A stretch of DNA of 5,622 nucleotides from an uncultured Alistipes sp. (GTDB taxonomy: Bacteria; Bacteroidota; Bacteroidia; Bacteroidales; Rikenellaceae): contig CAAGBL010000025.1 in the NCBI GenBank assembly GCA_900768045.1, positions 1 through 5,622 on the forward strand, written 5' to 3'. The translations under genes and the position numbers were made by a program. Numbering within the stretch: the first letter of the stretch is position 1; each line of letters opens with the position of its first letter. A model generated the notes under the pieces. It was not told the origin of the DNA and did not search any database. It saw only the letters and a list, made by a program, of their open reading frames with translations. Positions 1 through 5,470 of this stretch are shown one piece after another.

Positions 1-181
1 AATGCAGAAGAAAAAGCCCTATGCAGTAACTTGTGCATTGGTTTATCTCTGTAGAGCCGTAAGTGGTAGCAAATCTATCCAAGAAAAAGTAAAGGCGTTA
101 TTTGAAGCAAGTTCCCAAATCATACCTATTCATAAACTCGGTATTCCGACAAATTGGAAGAATGAACCACTTTGGAAGTAA
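1..181 (+). CDS. Abi family (Abi_2, AbiD/AbiF-like) protein, 3' end only
   Basis: This is the last 59 codons of a gene that begins before the window; the frame is open from base 2 to TAA at 179-181. The ending, with YAVTCALVYLC near the start and HKLGIPTNWKNEPLWK at the very end, matches from memory the typical C-terminus of Abi_2 proteins, which finish in a G-[FI]-P-x-[ND]-W-x-x-x-P-[LF]-W-K pattern. Abi_2 proteins are HEPN-type abortive-infection proteins; some members limit phage growth, probably as RNases, and some act as toxins. The catalytic N-terminal part is outside the window, so activity cannot be judged. The ATG at base 2 is probably internal, because 59 residues are far short of the family's roughly 300. 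A strong terminator follows about 70 nt after the stop. The gene converges on the minus-strand genes to its right. Family assignment is fairly sure, function is not. Confidence 0.65.
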   Translation, partial: MQKKKPYAVTCALVYLCRAVSGSKSIQEKVKALFEASSQIIPIHKLGIPTNWKNEPLWK

Positions 182-250
182 ACAGCGAGTTTGTCTGGAA
201 TGACTCTATAAAAAAGCTTTCAAAGTACCGAAACTCAGAATCATAACAGA

Positions 251-294
251 ACCCGTCAGCATCTCGTAAGAACTGCTGGCGGGTCATTTTTTTT
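251..294 (+). terminator. Rho-independent terminator after the Abi gene
   Basis: An 11-bp stem pairs 251-261 with 274-284 and has one G-T wobble (256/279). The loop is 12 nt, and a run of eight T (287-294) starts two bases after the stem. It lies 69 nt after the Abi stop codon and reads in the right direction for it. On the minus strand the bases after the stem are not U-rich, so it should work mainly on the plus strand. Confidence 0.88.
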
Positions 295-406
295 ATAATT
301 GTTGGTCACAGCCCCTAACACTAATTACAGCGAATGTTGCCTCCGTCGTGACGGACTTTATATAGGACTCGGTAAATATAGTATGTAAATTTATCCTCAT
401 AATATA

Positions 407-439
407 GGCGACTAAATACAGAATGTTGATTTAGTCGCC
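407..439. repeat. Perfect 11-bp inverted repeat with 11-nt loop
   Basis: The arm GGCGACTAAAT (407-417) is exactly complementary to ATTTAGTCGCC (429-439). Neither strand has a T-run after the stem, so it is not a standard intrinsic terminator. Possible roles are an mRNA 3'-end stabilising hairpin for the minus-strand gene, a protein-binding operator, or a remnant of a mobile element end. No second copy was seen in the window. Confidence 0.7.
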
Positions 440-479
440 CAGAGATTATGTAACAATAATATCATTCAAAAGGAACGGA

Positions 480-501
480 TTTCATAGAAACCTCTATGAG
501 A
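480..501 (-). terminator. Possible weak terminator hairpin after the cytolysin-like gene
   Basis: A 9-bp stem (480-488 with 493-501, one G-T pair) encloses a 4-nt loop about 30 nt beyond the minus-strand stop at 531. The minus-strand bases that follow are only moderately T-rich (AATCCGTTCCTTTT). Position and orientation fit a terminator, but the U-tract is displaced and interrupted. Confidence 0.3.
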
Positions 502-530
502 GTTAATTCCTACTACTTAAGTGATTATTA

Positions 531-782
531 TTAACCATTAACAGTATAACTAAGTAGATTCAACTCCTTTTGTAATGTTGTTCCTGTTAGTTCGTATACT
601 GCACAAGCTTTGGATTCTTTCTTATACACAAAAGTTTCATGAGCAGTTTTATCTCTAGCAGCAACAACCTCGACTTTGAGGTTGACTGTAGCGTTTTCTG
701 GAATATTAGTATTAGCCAAATCAATACTCTTATCCTGTCCAATAAGAACATCGTGATAGCCACCTTCTTCGTAAGTTCCCAT
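531..782 (-). CDS. 83-aa open remainder of the cytolysin-domain-like gene
   Basis: This is the part downstream of the TGA that could still be made if ribosomes restart at the ATG at 782-780, 15 nt after the stop. The restart site has only a weak AGGTGA upstream. The product would keep the region around EEGGYHDV, the IPENATVNLKVEV strand (residues 27-39 here), one Cys (60) and the GTTL motif (67-70). It would lose the first one or two beta-strands of the presumed sandwich, so folding is doubtful. A gene caller that ignores the upstream 28 codons would report only this piece. I see no signal peptide or membrane segment. An alternative 67-aa frame at 587-790 is a shadow of it. Confidence 0.4.
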   Translation of the reverse strand: MGTYEEGGYHDVLIGQDKSIDLANTNIPENATVNLKVEVVAARDKTAHETFVYKKESKACAVYELTGTTLQKELNLLSYTVNG

Positions 783-884
783 ATTATCACCTAATTCTCA
801 CTGAATCTGCATATGAGCTACAACCATTGCTGAATTCTTTAATGTGATGGTTCTTATATCTTTCTTTTTACTTTCAATTGTCAT
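531..884 (-). pseudogene. Small cytolysin C-terminal-domain-like gene split by an in-frame TGA
   Basis: Read from the ATG at 884-882, the frame runs 28 codons to TGA (800-798), then continues without further stop to TAA at 531-533. Read through, the product is about 116 aa and looks like one domain. The start is well supported: GGAGG lies 8 nt upstream. The sequence resembles, from memory, the C-terminal beta-sandwich of thiol-activated (cholesterol-dependent) cytolysins: a KNSAMVVAHMQIQ strand at residues 16-28, then IPENATVNLKVEV, and finally GTTL near the end. The last holds the Thr-Leu pair that those toxins use to recognise cholesterol. The Trp-rich undecapeptide is absent. The TGA sits where streptolysin O has Trp (VAQFEVAW against VAHMQIQ-stop), so one TGG-to-TGA change would explain it. 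No signal peptide is seen. Family assignment is moderate; whether the gene is dead, read through or restarted is open. Confidence 0.55.
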
Positions 885-890
885 AATATA

Positions 891-898
891 TTCCTCCA
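891..898 (-). promoter_or_regulatory. Strong Shine-Dalgarno site fixing the 884 start
   Basis: On the minus strand TGGAGGAA precedes the ATG at 884-882 by 8 nt between GGAGG and the start codon. It is the best ribosome binding site in the window. It shows that translation was meant to begin 34 codons before the ATG at 782, which is why the gene is called interrupted. Confidence 0.7.
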
Positions 899-1030
899 TT
901 TATAAATTATATATGTAAAGTTCTATCTTAACTGAGCCAAGGCATAGTATGTCAACTACTCTAACGAATTAGAATTTATACATACAAAGTCAATCGCTAA
1001 TTTAGATATAACCATTTTGCCTTAGTGATG

Positions 1031-1050
1031 TCGGATACATGTATATCCGA
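1031..1050. repeat. Inverted repeat TCGGATA / TATCCGA
   Basis: Perfect 7-bp arms (1031-1037 and 1044-1050) flank a 6-nt loop, and wobble pairs could lengthen the stem on both sides. It lies about 150 nt upstream of the cytolysin-like gene. There is no T-run, so it may be an operator or an untranslated-RNA hairpin. Confidence 0.5.
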
Positions 1051-1112
1051 TATTAGAAAAGTCTGGTGGCGTATTTTGTTCCATAATATAAGAATTACTG
1101 CACAATACTAAT

Positions 1113-1136
1113 GCCGAGCACTTTCTCCCGCCCGGC
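1113..1136 (-). terminator. Possible transcript-end hairpin of the fimbrial operon
   Basis: GCCGGGC pairs with GCTCGGC in the minus-strand RNA, a 7-bp stem with a 10-nt loop, about 50 nt after the last stop at 1186. One pair is a G-U that forms only in the minus-strand transcript, not in plus-strand RNA, which favours a role for the fimbrial message. The bases that follow (ATTAGTATTGTG) are not a clean U-tract. A competing 5-bp hairpin (1125-1129 with 1139-1143) overlaps it. Confidence 0.35.
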
Positions 1137-1185
1137 TTGGGAGTTGGTGAGCAGGAGAGGTATCACCCTCTGTCTGCCCTATAAA

Positions 1186-2703
1186 TTAGTTATTATCTGG
1201 TGTAACCGTCCACTTGCCGTCCGCTTCGGTTGCGGTATAGCCCTCGGCAAGATATGCGGTAGGATCAAAGCCGAATGTGCCACCGGAAATAATGATTCTG
1301 CCGTATTTTATTCCCAACGCTTCCACATGACCGCCAGAAATCGTTAAGATGCCACCCCAACAATTCAGGTGTCTCACATAACCGCCGGTGATGGAGCTGG
1401 TGTCCTCATCTGAATTGTGTTTATCTGTGTGCATTTCATCTACCCAACCATCGGACATGATGGTTGTTCCAAAAGTATTTGTGCCGCCTTCAATAGTACC
1501 ACCCAGTAGGTAAAGCGTTCCAAAACCACTGATTGCAGCAGTAAAATTCGGATCTGTGTTTTTAACGGTACCGTTGCCGGATATGGTCAAAACTATATTT
1601 TCTTCATATCCAGACATGTAGAATACACCTACACCGGTAATGGTATGACCGTTGAGGTCAATGGCTGTATTTTTAGAAATTTCATAGTCATCGCTTGCTG
1701 TGATATCGCCCGTCAGCATAATGTTGCCGCCGTTTTCGAGGGCTGCTACTAATTCAGCTTCAGTAGATGCAGGAATGACTTCCTCTGCCACACTGCCTTC
1801 AATAGTACCGCCAGTACCCCAAGGAGCAACAGTAACCGTACCCACTTCAGCCTTGTCCTTACCCAAGTTCAAACCTATTTTGTAGTGAACACCATCGGTC
1901 ATACCACCAGATATAGGAGCCTTTGCAGTGAAGATACGGCCGCTCTGCATTGTCACGCGGAGGTCGAGAGTGGTAGCTGCATTAGGCAAGGCATAGCCAA
2001 TGTAATAGTCTGCAACCTCATCATAGTCTTCGTCATCGTATCCATATAATGCGATTCTACCATTGGCAGGACCGTATTTATCGGGATCTATTGCACCTGT
2101 GGTGGCACTTCTCTCTCCATTACGAGGAACATTGGCAAGCGCAATTTCTGTAACCACATCACCCTCCAACTCGTTACCCATCACATTGACGCTGACCGAT
2201 ACCTTCGAAAAGGCATGGCTCAGCGTGAGGCTGATAGGATTCTGCGACAAGGAAATGCCCTCCTTGGTACAGAGATAGTCGTAACCCTCGAAGTTGCTAT
2301 CGAAAGCTTCAGGGAGGGTGACTGGTAAGTTTCCTGTTCCCTCAATAATATCCTCGGCATAAGGATAGTAAGCGTAAATCTTTTGCGATTCGCCGTTGCC
2401 CTCATAAAGTACCACTTTCTGATTTTCAACAAGTCCCCATACTCCATTAGAGCCGTACCATCTCACATTGCTACCTTTATATCGATTGTCATTGCCAGTA
2501 GAGGTTATTGTCACACCGATGTTACCTTCCACCAGTTTGTCATCCTCGATGGTTGCACGTGTTGCAAGGTTTGCTACGCCTACTGAGGCAATGGTAATAG
2601 GAGCACCTTTCTGATTGCCTTGAGGAGTGAAGTCTTCCTCTTGCGAGCAGGCGGCAAAGCCAAGAGCTATTGCTGCAAGGGCTATATATTTATATGTCTT
2701 CAT
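1186..2703 (-). CDS. Fimbrillin-family lipoprotein fused to a C-terminal right-handed beta-helix
   Basis: This 505-aa protein is probably a surface-exposed fimbrial adhesin. Residues 1-19 are a lipoprotein signal ending in GFAAC (Cys19). The acidic SQEEDF follows, like the surface-export signal of Bacteroidetes lipoproteins. The Mfa1-like region spans about 35-303, with IYAYYP (109-114), a SHAFSKVSV strand (162-170) and the closing strand VTVAPWGTGG (290-299). A Thr-Arg pair (48-49) lies where fimbrillins are cleaved during maturation. From about 310 comes a parallel beta-helix. It starts with an AELVAAL / GGNIMLTGDI / IDLNGHTI entry and continues with rungs such as LTISGNG, LYLLGGTI, LTISGGHV and IIISGGTF. 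It ends in a DPTAYLAEGYTATE / KWTV segment common in gut surface proteins. The gene follows the preceding fimbrillin by 20 nt and is last in the operon. It lacks a clear Shine-Dalgarno, as is usual here. Ligand unknown; fold calls are from motif recognition. Confidence 0.88.
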   Translation of the reverse strand: MKTYKYIALAAIALGFAACSQEEDFTPQGNQKGAPITIASVGVANLATRATIEDDKLVEGNIGVTITSTGNDNRYKGSNVRWYGSNGVWGLVENQKVVLYEGNGESQKIYAYYPYAEDIIEGTGNLPVTLPEAFDSNFEGYDYLCTKEGISLSQNPISLTLSHAFSKVSVSVNVMGNELEGDVVTEIALANVPRNGERSATTGAIDPDKYGPANGRIALYGYDDEDYDEVADYYIGYALPNAATTLDLRVTMQSGRIFTAKAPISGGMTDGVHYKIGLNLGKDKAEVGTVTVAPWGTGGTIEGSVAEEVIPASTEAELVAALENGGNIMLTGDITASDDYEISKNTAIDLNGHTITGVGVFYMSGYEENIVLTISGNGTVKNTDPNFTAAISGFGTLYLLGGTIEGGTNTFGTTIMSDGWVDEMHTDKHNSDEDTSSITGGYVRHLNCWGGILTISGGHVEALGIKYGRIIISGGTFGFDPTAYLAEGYTATEADGKWTVTPDNN

Positions 2704-2723
2704 ATTGAGTTCTATTTAGGAGG

Positions 2724-4154
2724 TTAGTTGTTTAGAGACTTAAAAGTTGCGTTCACGGTAACAGCAGAAGCGGGCATAGTGAAAGCGTTGTTCTCAACGT
2801 TCACAGGGTTGTCCTCTCCATCTGTAACAGTCAACTCATCCAGCATATAGCCGTCAGCAGGAGTAACATTCAGATTGACGGTCCATCCTGCGGCAACGAA
2901 AGTCATGTGAGCGGTGACGGTACCGTTTTGAGATTCATTTACAACAACATTATAACCATATCTAATTTCGGTTCTGAGCTTTTCCTCGCTCCATGTCTGA
3001 CCACCATCGTTGGAATATTGGTACTCCGAAAAATGACCATCGATACTTGAGTATGGATCTGCGATATATTTACCATCTCTATATACTAAATCATACAAAT
3101 AACATTCATATTCGCCAAAATCAGTATCTGATTGGTATATCATCAGCATTTCTGCACACGGATGATTTTTAGAATAATACTCCAGATTCTTCCCAATAAA
3201 TTGAACATGAGGAGCTACATTACCCGCACTCGGCGAAATCAAAATAGTATAGGTATTGGTTTCTGCGTCATAAACCGCTTCATCACCGACGTACTTCATA
3301 CCGGTAATCTCGATAGTAGCACCGCAGTCTGTACACTTATTACCGCTCCATGTTGCGTGCATACATTCTGTCTCCACATCGTCAATGACCTGATCCTTCC
3401 ACGGTGTAACGTTGATGTCGGCGATTTTCACAGCCTCCTTACCCACAGTAAGAGAGAATGTATAGTGATTGCCCGCCTCTATCTTAGTGGAAGATTCTGC
3501 GGTCAACTCATCTTGTCCTACTTTGAGCGTTACAGTAAAACCAGTTTCCGATGGTTCAAGGATGGCTGTATAAGCAGTACCATTCTCAGGCAAATAAGGA
3601 GTGATTTCGCCAATCTTGAAGCCTGTGATATCACTGATTGTCTTGCCCTCATACTGTGAGGCAAAAGATGGAGTTATTGTTACCTTGGCATTCTGACGCT
3701 CGAAACTGAGTGCTACGGCTGTGCCTTTGGCAACTCCGTTTGTGGTAGCTACCATACGGTCGGCCGACTTGATGCCAGATTCTGTGCTTTGGTCAGCAGG
3801 CAAGGTGAAATCCACGCTTGCAGGATAGTAAGCAGTGAAGTCGTTCGTGCCCGATGATGCGTAGAGTATAGTGCCTGTGGTTAGGTTCCAATTAGTACCA
3901 TCGTAAGTATATGTTCCATTGTTCTTGCTGGTACGGCTTCCGTTTACCAACAAAATTTGGTCGGCATTCTCAAACAGAGTTCCATCGCCAAGGGTATTGA
4001 CACGAGTCTGCACCTCGGTAGCGATGTTTGCGGACGCAATCTGTACGATGTCCTCTTGCTGCGGTGTGAAATCCTCATCCTGTGAGCAGGCTGTGAAGCC
4101 GAGGGCGAGAGCCGCAAGTGCTATATATTTATAGGTCTTCATTATCATAATCAT
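2724..4154 (-). CDS. Fimbrillin-family lipoprotein with Cys-rich insert and InlB-type C-terminal repeat
   Basis: Three ATGs lie at 4154, 4148 and 4142. The last gives MKTYKYIALAA, matching its paralogue downstream, so the true start is probably 4142 (472 aa; numbering from there). The lipoprotein signal ends GFTAC (Cys19), followed by acidic SQDEDF. A Thr-Arg pair (46-47) is the likely maturation site. The Mfa1-like region runs to about 250, with FTAYYP (102-107), a LPADQST segment, LSFERQNAKVTI (145-156) and the closing INVTPW (243-248). Next comes C260-M-H-A-T-W-S-G-N-K-C270-T-D-C273-G, which resembles short Cys/His metal-binding motifs of bacterial adhesins. An unrecognised region follows at 280-395. 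A divergent InlB B-repeat-like domain closes the protein (about 398-468), with GTVTAHM, VTPADGY, FTMPASAVTVNATF. It is likely a surface adhesin, possibly at the pilus tip. It follows the first fimbrillin by 9 nt from the earliest ATG. Confidence 0.88.
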   Translation of the reverse strand: MIMIMKTYKYIALAALALGFTACSQDEDFTPQQEDIVQIASANIATEVQTRVNTLGDGTLFENADQILLVNGSRTSKNNGTYTYDGTNWNLTTGTILYASSGTNDFTAYYPASVDFTLPADQSTESGIKSADRMVATTNGVAKGTAVALSFERQNAKVTITPSFASQYEGKTISDITGFKIGEITPYLPENGTAYTAILEPSETGFTVTLKVGQDELTAESSTKIEAGNHYTFSLTVGKEAVKIADINVTPWKDQVIDDVETECMHATWSGNKCTDCGATIEITGMKYVGDEAVYDAETNTYTILISPSAGNVAPHVQFIGKNLEYYSKNHPCAEMLMIYQSDTDFGEYECYLYDLVYRDGKYIADPYSSIDGHFSEYQYSNDGGQTWSEEKLRTEIRYGYNVVVNESQNGTVTAHMTFVAAGWTVNLNVTPADGYMLDELTVTDGEDNPVNVENNAFTMPASAVTVNATFKSLNN

Positions 4155-4163
4155 TTAGAATTA

Positions 4164-5072
4164 TTACTTTGTTTGCATATCATCGCCTGTGATGCTGTCG
4201 CTCCAGCCTTCGGCTATACTTATTCCACCAGTTTCGGTAGCAGTACCTCCGATGGTTACATTCATAGTATAGCGGTTGCCCGATACAAAGCCATCGGTAG
4301 GTGCTGTGACATTGATGGAAAAAATACGCTCCACATTGTCAATCATAGCCGTGATGACAATCTTAGGTGTGGCAGACTGCGGAGCAAAGATAGCTTCGGA
4401 AGTCTGTTCCGTCACAAGAGCAGAAATTTCAGTAGTACCAGTACCATTGGTGATGGTAGCTGTAGAGCGATCAAGAGTTACATCTGAACCGAAACCTACA
4501 TATTTGACCTCTGTGATGCTGTTTGTAGTAGAGGCAAACTCGGTACCCCAAGAGTAAGTGACATCGAGCTTGCAGAGCAAGTGACGGAAATCAACATAAA
4601 TACCGTGACCCAAGATGTCAATATCACTTGTTTTGTCATCATCAGTCTTTATCGCCCCCAGCAAATCACTGGCAAGCACATTTGCTGCAGTGCTTTGGTC
4701 GGTCTGTATGGCGAAAGTTGTACCATCGGTAGTGTAGGCATTGAATGCGACCGCTTCGTGGTTGCCGTCCTTCCACAACAGCATAGTACCGTCGGAAGCA
4801 GAATAGGTGGTGGCATCAGCATCCTTTGTCATCTCAACATTAGTGTAGTTGTACAGTGAGGTTGCATCCTCTGTGTCTTGTATCATCGTGAGGTAGAAAG
4901 TAGCAGGCAGATTCTCAGTATCGTGTCCTGCACGGGTAAGCATACCCTTCACCGCCGCACTGACGGTGATGGGAGTGTCCTTGAGGTCGTCCTGTGGAAC
5001 AAAATCCTCATCATTAGAGCAGCTTGCCAGCATAAAAGCGGCTGCTGCAAAAGCTAAATACTTAGTCTTCAT
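4164..5072 (-). CDS. Compact fimbrillin-family lipoprotein, candidate main pilus subunit
   Basis: This 302-aa protein has a lipoprotein signal ending in the consensus lipobox LASC (Cys18), then acidic SNDEDF, as in its two downstream paralogues. A Thr-Arg pair (46-47) falls where type V pilins are trimmed by an Arg-specific protease before assembly. The rest fits the Mfa1/FimA-like two-domain fimbrillin pattern. It has LLWKDGNHEAVAFNAY (98-113), AIQTDQST, a VDFRHLLCKLDVTY strand (160-173), IFAPQ in the second half, GNRYTMNVTI and the closing ISIAEGW (284-290). It ends about 12 residues after that strand, with no added domain, which is why I favour it as the structural subunit. It begins 33 nt after the 47-aa gene and has only a weak AAGAAG upstream. 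Its signal sequence differs from the near-identical pair in the other two. Subunit role is inferred. Confidence 0.88.
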   Translation of the reverse strand: MKTKYLAFAAAAFMLASCSNDEDFVPQDDLKDTPITVSAAVKGMLTRAGHDTENLPATFYLTMIQDTEDATSLYNYTNVEMTKDADATTYSASDGTMLLWKDGNHEAVAFNAYTTDGTTFAIQTDQSTAANVLASDLLGAIKTDDDKTSDIDILGHGIYVDFRHLLCKLDVTYSWGTEFASTTNSITEVKYVGFGSDVTLDRSTATITNGTGTTEISALVTEQTSEAIFAPQSATPKIVITAMIDNVERIFSINVTAPTDGFVSGNRYTMNVTIGGTATETGGISIAEGWSDSITGDDMQTK

Positions 5073-5105
5073 TGCTTCTTAATTTATTATATTGTTTATA
5101 CTCTT

Positions 5106-5249
5106 TTATTCTATATCATAGTCGCCAAGATGTCCGCCGTTTCCCCATGGATCGACATCCACGCTACTGACGGCAAAGCCTTGTTCAACAGCTATCTCAA
5201 GAACCTCAACCTGTGGAGGTTCATAGGTAACTTTTCTTTCGATATCCAT
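5106..5249 (-). CDS. 47-aa leaderless protein with C-terminal WGxGG motif
   Basis: ATG at 5249-5247 opens a 47-codon frame ending in TAA at 5108-5106. I do not know its function. The N-terminal part (YEPPQVEVLEIAVEQGFAVSS, residues 9-29) has the same layout as the preceding 69-aa protein: Tyr-Glu-x-Pro, a V-x-V-[VL]-E-[MI] strand and an A-x-S-S turn. The C-terminal part (VDVDPWGNGGHLGD, 30-43) matches the closing strand of the last fimbrillin of the operon. It has no signal peptide or membrane segment, so it should stay in the cytoplasm unless exported otherwise. It lies 11 nt after the 69-aa gene and 33 nt before the first fimbrillin, with AGAGAA as a weak ribosome site. Similar short proteins recur in Bacteroidales fimbrial loci, to my recollection. 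The paralogy with its neighbour is the main support that it is real. Confidence 0.72.
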   Translation of the reverse strand: MDIERKVTYEPPQVEVLEIAVEQGFAVSSVDVDPWGNGGHLGDYDIE

Positions 5250-5260
5250 ATAGTTCTCTG

Positions 5261-5470
5261 TTAGTTGTTAGGCCATTCATTAGACCATAAATTACCCCAA
5301 GTGCCACGGCGTGTAGTAACACATTCTTCGGCTTCTCCGCCACCGATACTACCGCCTTCGCCCCAGCCACCAACGGTTACATTACTACTTGTGGCTATAA
5401 TTTGTGTGAGTCTCATTTCAACTACATTCATTTTAGGGTGTTCATAACACCTCTTTCTTTTTACATTCAT
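5261..5470 (-). CDS. 69-aa leaderless protein with WGxGG motif and Trp-rich tail
   Basis: This is the first complete gene of the fimbrial operon. Residues 9-29 (YEHPKMNVVEMRLTQIIATSS) parallel the 47-aa protein downstream. Residues 31-49 (VTVGGWGEGGSIGGGEAEE) align without gaps to residues 290-308 of the last fimbrillin with 12 of 19 identities. A tail then adds a twin Arg and three Trp (RRGTWGNLW, then EWPNN at the end). No signal peptide, lipobox or membrane segment is visible and the start is strongly basic (KRKR), so it is predicted cytoplasmic. The ATG at 5470 is chosen because it puts Tyr9-Glu10 in register with its paralogue; an internal ATG at codon 14 would remove that part. Its start overlaps a TGA of the upstream frame as ATGA. 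Function unknown; regulator, assembly factor and processed peptide are all possible. Confidence 0.75.
   Translation of the reverse strand: MNVKRKRCYEHPKMNVVEMRLTQIIATSSNVTVGGWGEGGSIGGGEAEECVTTRRGTWGNLWSNEWPNN

Larger units (their letters stand above)
295..530. other. Non-coding stretch between convergent genes, with inverted repeats
   Basis: No coding frame is supported in this AT-rich stretch between the Abi terminator and the stop codon of the cytolysin-like gene. Three inverted repeats stand out: a short one at 342-355 (6-bp arms, 2-nt spacer), a perfect 11-bp pair at 407-439, and a 9-bp stem at 480-501. No tRNA, integrase site or direct repeat was recognised. Confidence 0.6.
885..1185. 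other. Non-coding stretch between fimbrial operon end and cytolysin-like gene
   Basis: No convincing gene lies here. On the minus strand a TTGACA (955-950) and a TAAGAT (930-925) sit 19 nt apart, about 40 nt before the start at 884. This is a weak promoter candidate, because Bacteroidales normally use a TAnnTTTG element and none is present. An inverted repeat lies at 1031-1050, and GC-rich hairpins at 1113-1143 follow the last fimbrillin. A 20-codon frame starting MEQNTPPDF on the minus strand has no supporting evidence. Confidence 0.5.

Noticed and set aside
798..800. TGA recoded as Trp or selenocysteine
   Set aside because: All recognised genes encode Trp with TGG, no SECIS-like hairpin follows, and Bacteroidales use the standard code; a nonsense change is simpler.
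1026..1085. 20-codon minus-strand frame starting MEQNTPPDF
   Set aside because: No ribosome site, no homology recognised, and it crosses the inverted repeat at 1031-1050.
1111..1347. 78-codon plus-strand frame running into the last fimbrillin
   Set aside because: It overlaps the end of the fimbrillin antisense, has no clear ribosome site, and its beginning covers the hairpins after the operon.
3132..3659. 175-codon open frame on the plus strand
   Set aside because: It lies wholly inside the second fimbrillin on the other strand; it has no recognisable domain and the minus-strand protein is clearly real.
5265..5447. 60-codon Pro-rich plus-strand frame
   Set aside because: It is the antisense shadow of the Gly/Trp-rich 69-aa gene, whose paralogue downstream supports the minus strand.
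5106..5470. Short proteins as RiPP precursors or bacteriocins
   Set aside because: No maturase, peptidase-transporter or immunity gene is in the window, and the conserved part resembles a fimbrillin strand rather than a double-Gly leader.
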